Assembly: GCF_965655635.1 (NCBI RefSeq)
Contig: NZ_CBFHHE010000055.1
Span: forward strand, 1-7,632
DNA: 7,632 nt
Direction of reading: 5' to 3'
Origin: Nereida sp965655635
GTDB taxonomy: Bacteria; Pseudomonadota; Alphaproteobacteria; Rhodobacterales; Rhodobacteraceae
The notes below the pieces were generated by a model, which worked only from the letters and a program-made list of their open reading frames with translations, had not been told where the DNA came from and did no database searches. Positions 1-6,395 of this stretch are shown in pieces. Numbering within the stretch: position 1 is the stretch's first letter; each line of letters opens with the position of its first letter. Made by a program: the position numbers and the translations under genes.

Positions 1-661
1 TGATAGATTTGAACCCGTACTTCCACGGCACCACCAAACGGATCGGCGCACCATTCTGGTTGGGCATGGGCTTGCCGTAGATACCCGTCGCCATCAGCGT
101 CAGCGGATGCATCGCCTCATCAAGGCGCAGCCCTTCGACATACGGCCACGAAATAGACGGCAGGCGCTGACCGGGCATTTCCTCTGGACGGTACAATGTT
201 TCAAAGGCTACGTACTTGGCATCTGACTGCACACCTGCCTTTTGCAGAATATCGCGCAGCTCAACACCGTTCCACGGCACAACCATCGCCCACGCTTCAA
301 CACAGCGGAAACGGTAGATACGCTCTTCTATATCCAGACCGTCCAGCAACTCGGCCAAAGAATATGTACCAGGGTTATCAACCAGCCCATCAACCGTGAT
401 TTCCCATGGGTCCGTGGTCAGGCTACCTGCGTTGGCGGCGGGGTCGCTCTTGCCGGTGCCGAACTCGTAAAAGTTGTTGTAACTGGTGATCTCCTCAAAG
501 CTGTTGGGCACCATAGCATCCTGCGCGGCGAATGCGGACCCTGCGATACTGCCCGCAGCACCGGCGGCGGCCATGCCAGCCATAATCTGACGCCGGTTCC
601 AGAACGCCGCTTTCGGTGTCACATGAGCCGCCGTTAACTTATTCTTCCAACCATAGGCCAT
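1..661 (-). CDS. msrP: Protein-methionine-sulfoxide reductase catalytic subunit MsrP (partial, C-terminus off the left edge)
   Basis: MsrP (formerly YedY) is a periplasmic molybdopterin enzyme that reduces oxidised methionine in envelope proteins, taking electrons from the membrane heme protein MsrQ. The visible 220 residues begin with a Tat-type signal: a twin arginine at residues 23-24 (WNRRQIM), an Ala/Gly-rich hydrophobic run to about residue 44, and a likely AFA-A cleavage site near residue 45. The mature part starts with the family signature ITSYNNFYEFG (58-68), followed by DPWEITVDG (84-92). Cys120 in YRFRCVEAWAM is the expected molybdenum-ligating cysteine. Later text such as LVVPWKYGFKSI also fits the oxidoreductase molybdopterin fold. 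The start at 661 is supported by a GAAGGA ribosome site (670-675) 8 nt upstream. The stop and any downstream msrQ lie outside the window. The family call is firm; export is inferred from the signal. Confidence 0.94.
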   Translation of the reverse strand, partial: MAYGWKNKLTAAHVTPKAAFWNRRQIMAGMAAAGAAGSIAGSAFAAQDAMVPNSFEEITSYNNFYEFGTGKSDPAANAGSLTTDPWEITVDGLVDNPGTYSLAELLDGLDIEERIYRFRCVEAWAMVVPWNGVELRDILQKAGVQSDAKYVAFETLYRPEEMPGQRLPSISWPYVEGLRLDEAMHPLTLMATGIYGKPMPNQNGAPIRLVVPWKYGFKSI

Positions 662-752
662 GAGCCACGTCCTTCATCTGTTTGAGCCGCGTGCATCATG
701 CGCCCGCCAGCCCTTTATACTTACGAGGCGCGCCACGCTGCGCAAAGCCCCC

Positions 753-768
753 CTCACGCATTGGTGAG
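753..768. repeat. Short inverted repeat in the msrP upstream region
   Basis: CTCAC and GTGAG flank a 6-base centre (GCATTG) in the 189-bp gap between the glutamate-synthase-family gene and msrP. There is no T-tract, so it is not a convincing terminator; it could be an operator half-site pair or chance. A TATAAA hexamer on the minus strand (719 to 714) between it and msrP could be a -10 element, but I see no good -35 at the right distance. Confidence 0.25.
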
Positions 769-833
769 ACCCTGTCACAAAGCCGCGCTCTTCATCTGCT
801 CTCTCTATATAGAATAGAGCGCCGGGCCTTTGC

Positions 834-858
834 GCCTAGGGATCTTGTGCCTAGGGAT
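834..858. repeat. Two direct copies of a 10-bp motif at 15-bp spacing across a stop codon
   Basis: GCCTAGGGAT occurs at 834-843 and again at 849-858, a 15-bp period. Each copy contains the palindrome CCTAGG. The second copy supplies the TAG stop codon of the minus-strand glutamate-synthase-family gene (851-853). A small tandem duplication is the simplest reading. Confidence 0.4.
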
Positions 859-2365
859 GCGGCGCAGTCTGCCCTTCATCACGGGCAGGGTAAATCGTGC
901 TTAGCCGCTTGCTGCTGCCATCTGGTTGCACGATCCGCACGTGCGATCGTCGCATCAGGCGCGGCTCGGCCGCACCAACAGAATGGGCAATGGTTTCCAC
1001 TTCATGAATAATAGACCGCGCATAGGCCGCAACCTTCTCGAACTTTTGCTCAACCACCAGCCCCTTTTGAAAACGCGGATCATGGGTGGTGATGCCGGTG
1101 GGGCAGGTGTTCTTGTTGCACTTCAGCGACTGGATGCAGCCAAGACTAAACATGAAGCCGCGCGCAGACGTCACAAAGTCCGCCCCTGCCGCCAATGCCC
1201 ACGCCACATCACCAGGGTTCACCAACTTACCACTGGCCACCAAGCGGATGTGTTCCTTAAGGCCCATTCGATCGCGCAGCGCACTGATCAGGGGCAAAGC
1301 CTCACGAATTGGCATCCCCACCAAATCCATAAACGGCATCGGCGAGGCCCCCGTGCCCCCCTCGCCCCCATCAAGGGTGATAAAATCCGGTGCACTATCA
1401 ATCCCGCGCTCCAGAATGGCCGCAAAGAATTCCTCAAGCGCGTCGGGAGAGCCGACCACAGTCTTAATCCCTACGGGCTTGCCAGTCACCGCGCGCACGT
1501 GGGCAATCATGTCCAGCAGATCATACCAGTCATCTACTTTTTCATGGCGGTTCGGGCTGATGCTGTCTTGATGCGGCTCAATCCCGCGAATGTGGGCAAT
1601 CTCGTCGTTCACCTTAGCGGCGGGAAGTATCCCGCCCTTACCGGGCTTTGCCCCTTGGGCAAGCTTGATCTCGAACATCCGTACACTCTGGTGGGCGGCG
1701 ACTGCACGTAGCCGGTCATCACTTAGCTTGCCATCCTTGGTGCGCACGCCGTATTTCGCCGTGCCGATCTGAAACACAATATCCGCACCACCCGCCAAAT
1801 GTTCGGGCGCCAGCGCGCCTTCGCCAGTGTTCATCCAAATGCCTGCGTTTGCTGCCCCTTTTGAAAGCGCAAGGACCGCCGGCTTGGAAATGGCGCCGTA
1901 GCTCATCCCCGATAGATTAAAGATGGATCGCGCCACAAAAGGCGTTGCCGCCCCTTGGCCAATGATCATCGGTTCCGAGCTGGCGAATTGGTCATCAACG
2001 GGCGGGAACGCAGCATTCACAAAGATGGGCGTGCCGACTTCTGAAATGTTGCGGGTTGAGCCAAAGGCGACCGTGTTGCTTTTGCCCTCAGAGGAATGCT
2101 TGATCCAGTCACGCTGCGCACGGTTAAAAGGCAGCTCCTCGCGGTCCATCGCAAAGAAATACTGCCGGAAGAACTCACCCAATGTGGTGAAAGGCGCACG
2201 AAACCGCCCGATCACCGGATAGTTGCGCCGCACCGCATCCTCGGTCTGCCAACGACCCCGCACGAACAACACAAGGGCCAGCGCAACAACAAAGCCAATC
2301 ACCGTCACAAACAATAGCGCCAAGAATTGCAGCGCATACCCCGCCGCCCCCATAAAACTGAACAT
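851..2365 (-). CDS. Membrane-anchored FMN-binding glutamate synthase family protein
   Basis: This 504-residue protein matches the central FMN/iron-sulfur (synthase) domain of the glutamate synthase large subunit but lacks the glutaminase domain. Residues about 8-36 form one hydrophobic N-terminal membrane segment, absent from classical GltB. The catalytic barrel then shows LSGMSYGAIS (151-160), MNTGEGALAPEHL (178-190), the lysine-rich KLAQGAKPGKGG (234-245) and LDGGEGGTGASP (331-342), which fit FMN and 2-oxoglutarate-type binding loops. Cys410, Cys416 and Cys421 (C-x5-C-x4-C) match the [3Fe-4S] ligands of GltB. It could therefore bind FMN and a 3Fe-4S cluster at the membrane, but with no glutaminase domain and no GltD partner beside it, whether it makes glutamate is unknown. 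The start at 2365 has AAGAGGG (rc of 2373-2379) 7 nt upstream; Met5 is a less likely alternative. I saw no clear promoter or terminator. Confidence 0.9.
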   Translation of the reverse strand: MFSFMGAAGYALQFLALLFVTVIGFVVALALVLFVRGRWQTEDAVRRNYPVIGRFRAPFTTLGEFFRQYFFAMDREELPFNRAQRDWIKHSSEGKSNTVAFGSTRNISEVGTPIFVNAAFPPVDDQFASSEPMIIGQGAATPFVARSIFNLSGMSYGAISKPAVLALSKGAANAGIWMNTGEGALAPEHLAGGADIVFQIGTAKYGVRTKDGKLSDDRLRAVAAHQSVRMFEIKLAQGAKPGKGGILPAAKVNDEIAHIRGIEPHQDSISPNRHEKVDDWYDLLDMIAHVRAVTGKPVGIKTVVGSPDALEEFFAAILERGIDSAPDFITLDGGEGGTGASPMPFMDLVGMPIREALPLISALRDRMGLKEHIRLVASGKLVNPGDVAWALAAGADFVTSARGFMFSLGCIQSLKCNKNTCPTGITTHDPRFQKGLVVEQKFEKVAAYARSIIHEVETIAHSVGAAEPRLMRRSHVRIVQPDGSSKRLSTIYPARDEGQTAPHP

Positions 2366-2593
2366 CCCCGCACCCTCTTAAATAAATCACCTTGCACCCA
2401 CTAAACCGCAAAGCCCGCCCAAAAGGAAACCGCATAACACGGACGTGAGCGGACCTTGGCATTGCGTCCCGGTCATCATGCCCGTTCGTTGGGGTAAGAC
2501 CGCGTTAGGCGTTCTGCGCGACACTCCCCAAGCGCGCAATTTGAGAAAGCATATGGTTCAAAGCCCCGGTCGAAATCTGTTCGACAACGCGAA

Positions 2594-2646
2594 AAGGGCG
2601 CCGAACCGATCCACCGCACCGGATTTCGGGGGCTTGGCACGCCCTT
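2594..2646. repeat. Nested imperfect inverted repeat able to fold as a long hairpin
   Basis: AAGGGC (2594-2599) pairs with GCCCTT (2641-2646), and the next bases GCC (2600-2602) can pair with GGC (2636-2638) across a 2-nt bulge. Inside, CCGAA (2601-2605) pairs with TTCGG (2625-2629), and ATCC (2609-2612) with GGAT (2621-2624) around an 8-nt loop; the two inner options compete for bases 2601-2602. On the minus strand the structure is followed by a short TTTT run (2595 to 2592), so a weak terminator is possible. A REP-like element or a small structured RNA are alternatives. Confidence 0.45.
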
Positions 2647-2661
2647 CTTGCACCCTCACCT

Positions 2662-2675
2662 TTGGCGGCCGCCAA
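2662..2675. repeat. Perfect 14-bp palindrome
   Basis: TTGGCGGCCGCCAA is a perfect palindrome with no spacer, in the same gap as the larger inverted repeat and 15 bp from it. In RNA a hairpin would need the central bases as loop. It could be a protein-binding site or part of a repeat unit; function is unknown. Confidence 0.5.
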
Positions 2676-2710
2676 GTTCTCTCACTCGTTACTGATAAGT
2701 TCATGTCCAA

Positions 2711-2743
2711 ATAAAAACCGCCCCAGCGTTTCGGCTGATGCGG
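2711..2743 (-). terminator. Rho-independent terminator of clpB
   Basis: Read on the minus strand, CCGCATCAGC (2743-2734) pairs with GCTGGGGCGG (2727-2718) around a CGAAAC loop. The 10-bp stem has one A/G mismatch and one G-U pair. It is followed at once by TTTTTAT (2717-2711). It lies about 50 bp after the clpB stop, so clpB transcription should end here and not run into the glutamate-synthase-family gene. Confidence 0.85.
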
Positions 2744-2791
2744 CTCTTTGTGCTGTCGCGCTGTCAAATCCTCGCGGCCCTGAACAGCACG

Positions 2792-5407
2792 TTAATGAAC
2801 CACCGCATCCTGGGGCGCTTCGCGGGTAGAGGCACTGATCCGGTCACCCACCAAAAGGCCATCCGGCCCCGCGCTGATGTGAACGGTACTGCCGTCCACT
2901 ACATCCCCAGCCAACAGCATTTCAGCCAGTTGGTCTTGCAACGCACGCTGGATCACACGCTTCAAAGGACGCGCGCCAAACACGGGGTCGTACCCCTCGT
3001 CGGCCAACCATTGTTTGGCAGCCGCGTCCAACTCAAGATTGATCTTACGCGCCGCTAAGCGTTTCAGCAGCCGCGCCATCTGAATATCGACGATCCCGTC
3101 CATGTCTTCGCGCGCCAGACGGTCAAAGATCACAGTCTCATCCAAACGGTTCAAAAACTCAGGACGGAAATGACCACGCACCGCAGCCATCACATCACGC
3201 TTGGCCGTAGATGCGTCAGCGCCTTCCGGCAATTCGCTCAGCGCCTGTGAACCAAGGTTACTGGTCAAAATGATAAGCGTTTGTTTGAAATCGACTGTGC
3301 GGCCTTGCCCGTCGGTCAACTGACCATCGTCCAGAACCTGCAACAACACGTTGAACACATCCGGGTGCGCTTTCTCAACCTCGTCAAACAGCACAACCTG
3401 ATAGGGCTTGCGCCGCACGGCCTCAGTCAACACACCGCCTTCATCATAGCCCACGTACCCGGGAGGCGCGCCAATCAAACGGGCCACCGCATGCTTTTCC
3501 ATGAATTCAGACATGTCAATGCGGACCATTGCGCTGTCATCATCAAACAAGAACTCCGCAACCGCTTTGGTTAATTCGGTCTTGCCCACGCCCGTTGGTC
3601 CCAAAAAGAGGAACGAACCAAGGGGCCGGTTTTCATCATTTAGCCCCGCGCGCGCACGGCGCACCGCATTTGACAACGCCTTAACCGCCGCGTGCTGACC
3701 GATGACCCTATTGCCCAGCGCCACTTCCATCCGAAGTAGTTTTTCGCGGTCGCCTTCCAGCATTTTTGAGGTCGGGATACCGGTCCAACGCTCAACCACT
3801 TGGGCGATCTGTTCGGGGCGCACGGCCTCTTCGACCACCACGTCATCCCCTGCGGTTTCCGCCTCGGCCAAGTCTTTCTCAAGCTGCGGGATCACGCCGT
3901 AAGACAACTCACCTGCCTTGGCCAAATTGCCCTCACGCTTGGCTATGTCCAACTCGGCACGCGCACGGTCGAGCTTTTCTTTAAGCACGCGCGCACCTTC
4001 CAACTTGTCACGCTCCGCCTGCCACGTGGTCGTCATTTGCGTGGCGCGTTCCTGCACCTCAGCCAAGTCGCGCTCTAGTGTGGCAAGACGATCCTTGGAC
4101 GCCTGATCGTCTTCCAAGCGTAACGCCTCGGCCTCAATCTGCATCTGCAAAATCTGACGGTCCAGCGCATCTAGTTCCTCTGGCTTGCTGTCGACCTCCA
4201 TGCGCAGGCGGCTAGCAGCCTCGTCCATCAGATCAATCGCTTTGTCGGGCAAAAAGCGGTCCGTAATATAGCGGTGCGACAAAGTAGAGGCCGCAACAAG
4301 GGCGCTGTCTGAAATGCGCACGCCGTGGTGCAACTCATACTTCTCTTTAATGCCGCGCAGGATGCTAATGGTGTCTTCGACTGTGGGCTCGTTCACCAGC
4401 ACCGGCTGGAAACGCCGCGCAAGTGCCGCGTCTTTTTCAACGTGCTTGCGGTACTCATCAAGGGTCGTCGCGCCAACACAGTGTAATTCACCACGCGCCA
4501 ACGCGGGCTTAAGTAAGTTCGACGCATCCATCGCACCGTCCGCTTTGCCCGCCCCCACAAGAGTGTGCATTTCATCGATGAACAAAACCACTTCACCAGC
4601 CGCGGCAGTCACCTCGGAAAGGATTGATTTCAGACGTTCTTCAAATTCACCACGGTATTTCGCACCCGCAATCAGCGCCCCCATATCCAGCGACAAAAGG
4701 CGTTTGTTGCGTAGGCTTTCGGGCACATCGCCGTTGATGATACGCAGGGCCAGCCCTTCGGCGATCGCGGTTTTACCCACGCCAGGTTCACCAATCAGAA
4801 CGGGGTTATTCTTTGTGCGGCGCGACAATACCTGCATCGCGCGGCGGATCTCATCATCACGTCCGATGATCGGATCAATACGCCCCTGACGGGCGGCCTC
4901 TGTCAAATCAGAGGTGTATTTGCGCAGCGCCTCATAGGCGTCCTCGGCGCTGGCAGTATCCGCCGTGCGCCCTTTGCGTACGTCATTGATCGCACTGTTA
5001 AGCTTTTGCGCGGTGACCTTGCCGGCCTCCATCGCGGTTTTCGCGCCAGAGCGGACCATGGCCAACGCCATCAAAACGCGCTCAACGGGCACAAAACTGT
5101 CTTTGGCTTTCTTAGCGAGGTTCTCTGCCTCAGCCAGCACGCGGGTTGTGGCACTATCTAAATACACAGCGCTCGCGTCGTCCGTCACTTTGGGCAGCTT
5201 TGACACAGCCAGATCAGCCGCACGCGCAACCGCAGGCGCATCACCGCCAGAGGCGCTGATCAGATTGGCGGCAAAGCCCTGATCATCATCCATCATCGCC
5301 TTCAGCAAATGTTCGGGGGTCAGCCGTTGGTGGCTTTCACGCGCAGCAATTGTTTGTGCCGCTTGCACAAAACCGCGCGCGCGTTCAGTGAACTTTTCTA
5401 AGTCCAT
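2792..5407 (-). CDS. clpB: ATP-dependent chaperone ClpB (protein disaggregase)
   Basis: ClpB is the cytosolic hexameric Hsp100 that, with DnaK, pulls proteins out of heat-induced aggregates. The 871-residue protein has every domain. The N-domain occupies about 1-145. NBD1 has Walker A GEPGVGKT (206-213), the pore loop AGAKYRGEFEER with Tyr251, Walker B VLFIDE (274-279) and arginine fingers at 331-332. A coiled-coil middle domain spans roughly 405-525, which distinguishes ClpB from ClpA and ClpC. NBD2 has Walker A GPTGVGKT (603-610), the pore loop GAPPGYVGYDEGG with Tyr651, Walker B VVLFDE (671-676), Arg754 and the sensor-2 motif GARPLKR (811-817). No key residue is missing. The start at 5407 (MDLEKFTERA) is chosen over an in-frame ATG 18 codons upstream: it has a near-perfect AAGGAG 6 nt away and matches the family N-terminus. 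A sigma-32-type promoter lies upstream and a terminator downstream, so it is probably transcribed alone. Confidence 0.98.
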   Translation of the reverse strand: MDLEKFTERARGFVQAAQTIAARESHQRLTPEHLLKAMMDDDQGFAANLISASGGDAPAVARAADLAVSKLPKVTDDASAVYLDSATTRVLAEAENLAKKAKDSFVPVERVLMALAMVRSGAKTAMEAGKVTAQKLNSAINDVRKGRTADTASAEDAYEALRKYTSDLTEAARQGRIDPIIGRDDEIRRAMQVLSRRTKNNPVLIGEPGVGKTAIAEGLALRIINGDVPESLRNKRLLSLDMGALIAGAKYRGEFEERLKSILSEVTAAAGEVVLFIDEMHTLVGAGKADGAMDASNLLKPALARGELHCVGATTLDEYRKHVEKDAALARRFQPVLVNEPTVEDTISILRGIKEKYELHHGVRISDSALVAASTLSHRYITDRFLPDKAIDLMDEAASRLRMEVDSKPEELDALDRQILQMQIEAEALRLEDDQASKDRLATLERDLAEVQERATQMTTTWQAERDKLEGARVLKEKLDRARAELDIAKREGNLAKAGELSYGVIPQLEKDLAEAETAGDDVVVEEAVRPEQIAQVVERWTGIPTSKMLEGDREKLLRMEVALGNRVIGQHAAVKALSNAVRRARAGLNDENRPLGSFLFLGPTGVGKTELTKAVAEFLFDDDSAMVRIDMSEFMEKHAVARLIGAPPGYVGYDEGGVLTEAVRRKPYQVVLFDEVEKAHPDVFNVLLQVLDDGQLTDGQGRTVDFKQTLIILTSNLGSQALSELPEGADASTAKRDVMAAVRGHFRPEFLNRLDETVIFDRLAREDMDGIVDIQMARLLKRLAARKINLELDAAAKQWLADEGYDPVFGARPLKRVIQRALQDQLAEMLLAGDVVDGSTVHISAGPDGLLVGDRISASTREAPQDAVVH

Positions 5408-5413
5408 GGGTCT

Positions 5414-5419
5414 CTCCTT
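5414..5419 (-). promoter_or_regulatory. clpB ribosome binding site (decides the start)
   Basis: AAGGAG on the minus strand sits 6 nt before the ATG at 5407. The alternative upstream ATG at 5461 has no comparable purine-rich site, and its extra 18 codons would include this ribosome site. Confidence 0.85.
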
Positions 5420-5487
5420 TTGCAGCATCCCACGTAAATTTCGCACCCGCCTTTGCGGCATACATCGGTGTGGAACCTTATGCAGCT

Positions 5488-5517
5488 TAGATGGGGCGAA
5501 TGATGTCCGCGTTCAAG
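5488..5517 (-). promoter_or_regulatory. Heat-shock (sigma-32/RpoH) promoter of clpB
   Basis: On the minus strand CTTGAA (5517-5512) is followed after 15 bp by CCCCATCTA (5496-5488). This matches the RpoH consensus, a CTTGAA-type -35 and CCCCAT-type -10, at typical spacing. Transcription would start near 5480, giving a leader of about 70 nt. RpoH control of clpB is well known in proteobacteria; its use here is inferred from the match and the position. Confidence 0.85.
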
Positions 5518-5537
5518 TGACGGTATGCCTAAAATGC

Positions 5538-5583
5538 GCGCAAAGCCCCACAGCGCAGCACGGCCAACCGCGGCTTTCGGCGC
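5538..5583. repeat. Imperfect inverted repeat between the clpB promoter and pyrF
   Basis: GCGCAAAGCC (5538-5547) is mirrored by GGCTTT, a CG bulge, then GCGC (5572-5583), across a 24-bp centre. It sits in the 254-bp divergent clpB/pyrF gap, 21 bp beyond the clpB -35 box. It could be a regulatory site serving either gene, or chance in GC-rich DNA. Confidence 0.3.
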
Positions 5584-5661
5584 ACCCGCTCGCTTGCATC
5601 GCGCCCCCAAAGCAACTACCCCCGCCACAATAAAACATACGTACCAAAAGGAGCCGCACCG

Positions 5662-6357
5662 ATGGCCGACGATAGATTGATTGTTGCGATGGATGTGCCG
5701 AACGCTTTGGTAGGCCTGAAACTGGCAGATGAGCTGGGTGACGCGGTATCTTTCTATAAAATCGGGTTGGGCATGCTAACTGGCGGCGGGCTTGGGCTTG
5801 CCAATGAGTTGAAGGCAGAACGCGGCAAGCGCATTTTTCTGGACATGAAGCTGTTCGACATCGGCGCAACTGTTGAGGCGGCAGTGCGCGGCTTGGCGCA
5901 GTTTGATCTGGACTTCCTGACCGTTCATGGTGACCCACAAGTGGTTAACGCCGCAAAACAGGGCGCTGCTGGTTCAAACACAAAAATCCTCGCAGTTACC
6001 ATTTTAACCTCGCTTGATCGTGGTGATTTGGACGACTGCCTAATCAAGGACGGTCTGATCCCTGATCTGGTGACTGAGCGTGCGGGCCGTGCGCTTGAAG
6101 CGGGCGCAGATGGTGTGATCGCTTCCCCCCAAGAGGCGGCATTAATCCGCGCGCTGCCAATCGCGGACGACAAACTGATCGTCACCCCCGGCGTGCGCCC
6201 GACCGGCGCGGCCCTTGGGGACCAAAAGCGCGTTGCAACACCGGCCTCAGCCATTCGCGACGGCGCAAACCACATCGTTGTGGGACGCCCTATCTGGCAA
6301 GCCGAAAACCCACGCGCAGCGGCACAAGCCATCACGGATGAATTGGCCGCACTCTAA
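5662..6357 (+). CDS. pyrF: Orotidine 5'-phosphate decarboxylase
   Basis: PyrF converts OMP to UMP with loss of CO2, the last step of de novo pyrimidine synthesis, in the cytosol. At 231 residues it is normal for the short bacterial form. It is a TIM barrel with Asp11 in VAMDVP, Lys33 in FYKIGLGML and the signature LDMKLFDI (60-67), which supplies catalytic Asp61, Lys63 and Asp66; with Lys33 these form the expected charged network. His89 in TVHGD, the phosphate loop VTPGVRP (174-180) with Arg179, and VVGRPI (206-211) complete the active site. AAAGGAG (5647-5653) lies 8 nt upstream of the ATG. The gene is divergent from clpB and appears to be transcribed alone, as the next gene is convergent. 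I could not identify its promoter with confidence. Confidence 0.97.
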   Translation: MADDRLIVAMDVPNALVGLKLADELGDAVSFYKIGLGMLTGGGLGLANELKAERGKRIFLDMKLFDIGATVEAAVRGLAQFDLDFLTVHGDPQVVNAAKQGAAGSNTKILAVTILTSLDRGDLDDCLIKDGLIPDLVTERAGRALEAGADGVIASPQEAALIRALPIADDKLIVTPGVRPTGAALGDQKRVATPASAIRDGANHIVVGRPIWQAENPRAAAQAITDELAAL

Positions 6358-6395
6358 ACGCGACTTGGCCGCGTCCACCGGGCAAAAGACCCACC
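6358..6395. other. Short convergent gap after pyrF
   Basis: Only 38 bp separate the stops of pyrF and the minus-strand gene. ACGCG (6358-6362) and CGCGT (6370-6374) form a 5-bp stem directly after the pyrF stop, but no T-run follows, so it is at best a weak terminator. I see no convincing terminator for either gene. Confidence 0.3.

Larger units (their letters stand above)
2366..2710. other. Intergenic stretch of about 345 bp with structured DNA and no convincing gene
   Basis: This gap lies between the clpB terminator and the glutamate-synthase-family gene. The half nearest that gene (2366-2500) shows only its ribosome site and no clear promoter. The other half holds a nested inverted repeat (2594-2646) and a 14-bp palindrome (2662-2675). 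On the minus strand one frame stays open for 58 codons, from after a TGA at 2682-2684 to a TAA at 2505-2507, passing through both structures. Its only ATG (2552) leaves 15 codons; a TTG at 2675 would give 56. No ribosome site supports either. The translated string ends ARLGSVAQNA. I have a vague memory of similar short hypothetical proteins in Rhodobacterales genomes, which would fit a dispersed intergenic repeat, but I cannot verify this. Confidence 0.5.

Noticed and set aside
803..819. CTCTAT/ATAGAG hairpin as a terminator of the glutamate-synthase-family gene
   Set aside because: The 6-bp AT-rich stem is not followed by a T-run on the minus strand.
926..1711. 261-residue plus-strand open frame opposite the glutamate-synthase-family gene
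   Set aside because: It is antisense to a gene with clear family motifs, and its low-complexity Arg/His/Pro content is typical of a shadow frame.
2445..2714. 89-residue plus-strand open frame in the intergenic gap
   Set aside because: It has no ribosome site and no recognisable motif, and it runs across structured non-coding DNA into the clpB terminator.
5408..5461. In-frame 18-codon N-terminal extension of ClpB from the ATG at 5461
   Set aside because: It contains the AAGGAG ribosome site of the ATG at 5407, has no ribosome site of its own, and the family N-terminus matches MDLEKFTERA.
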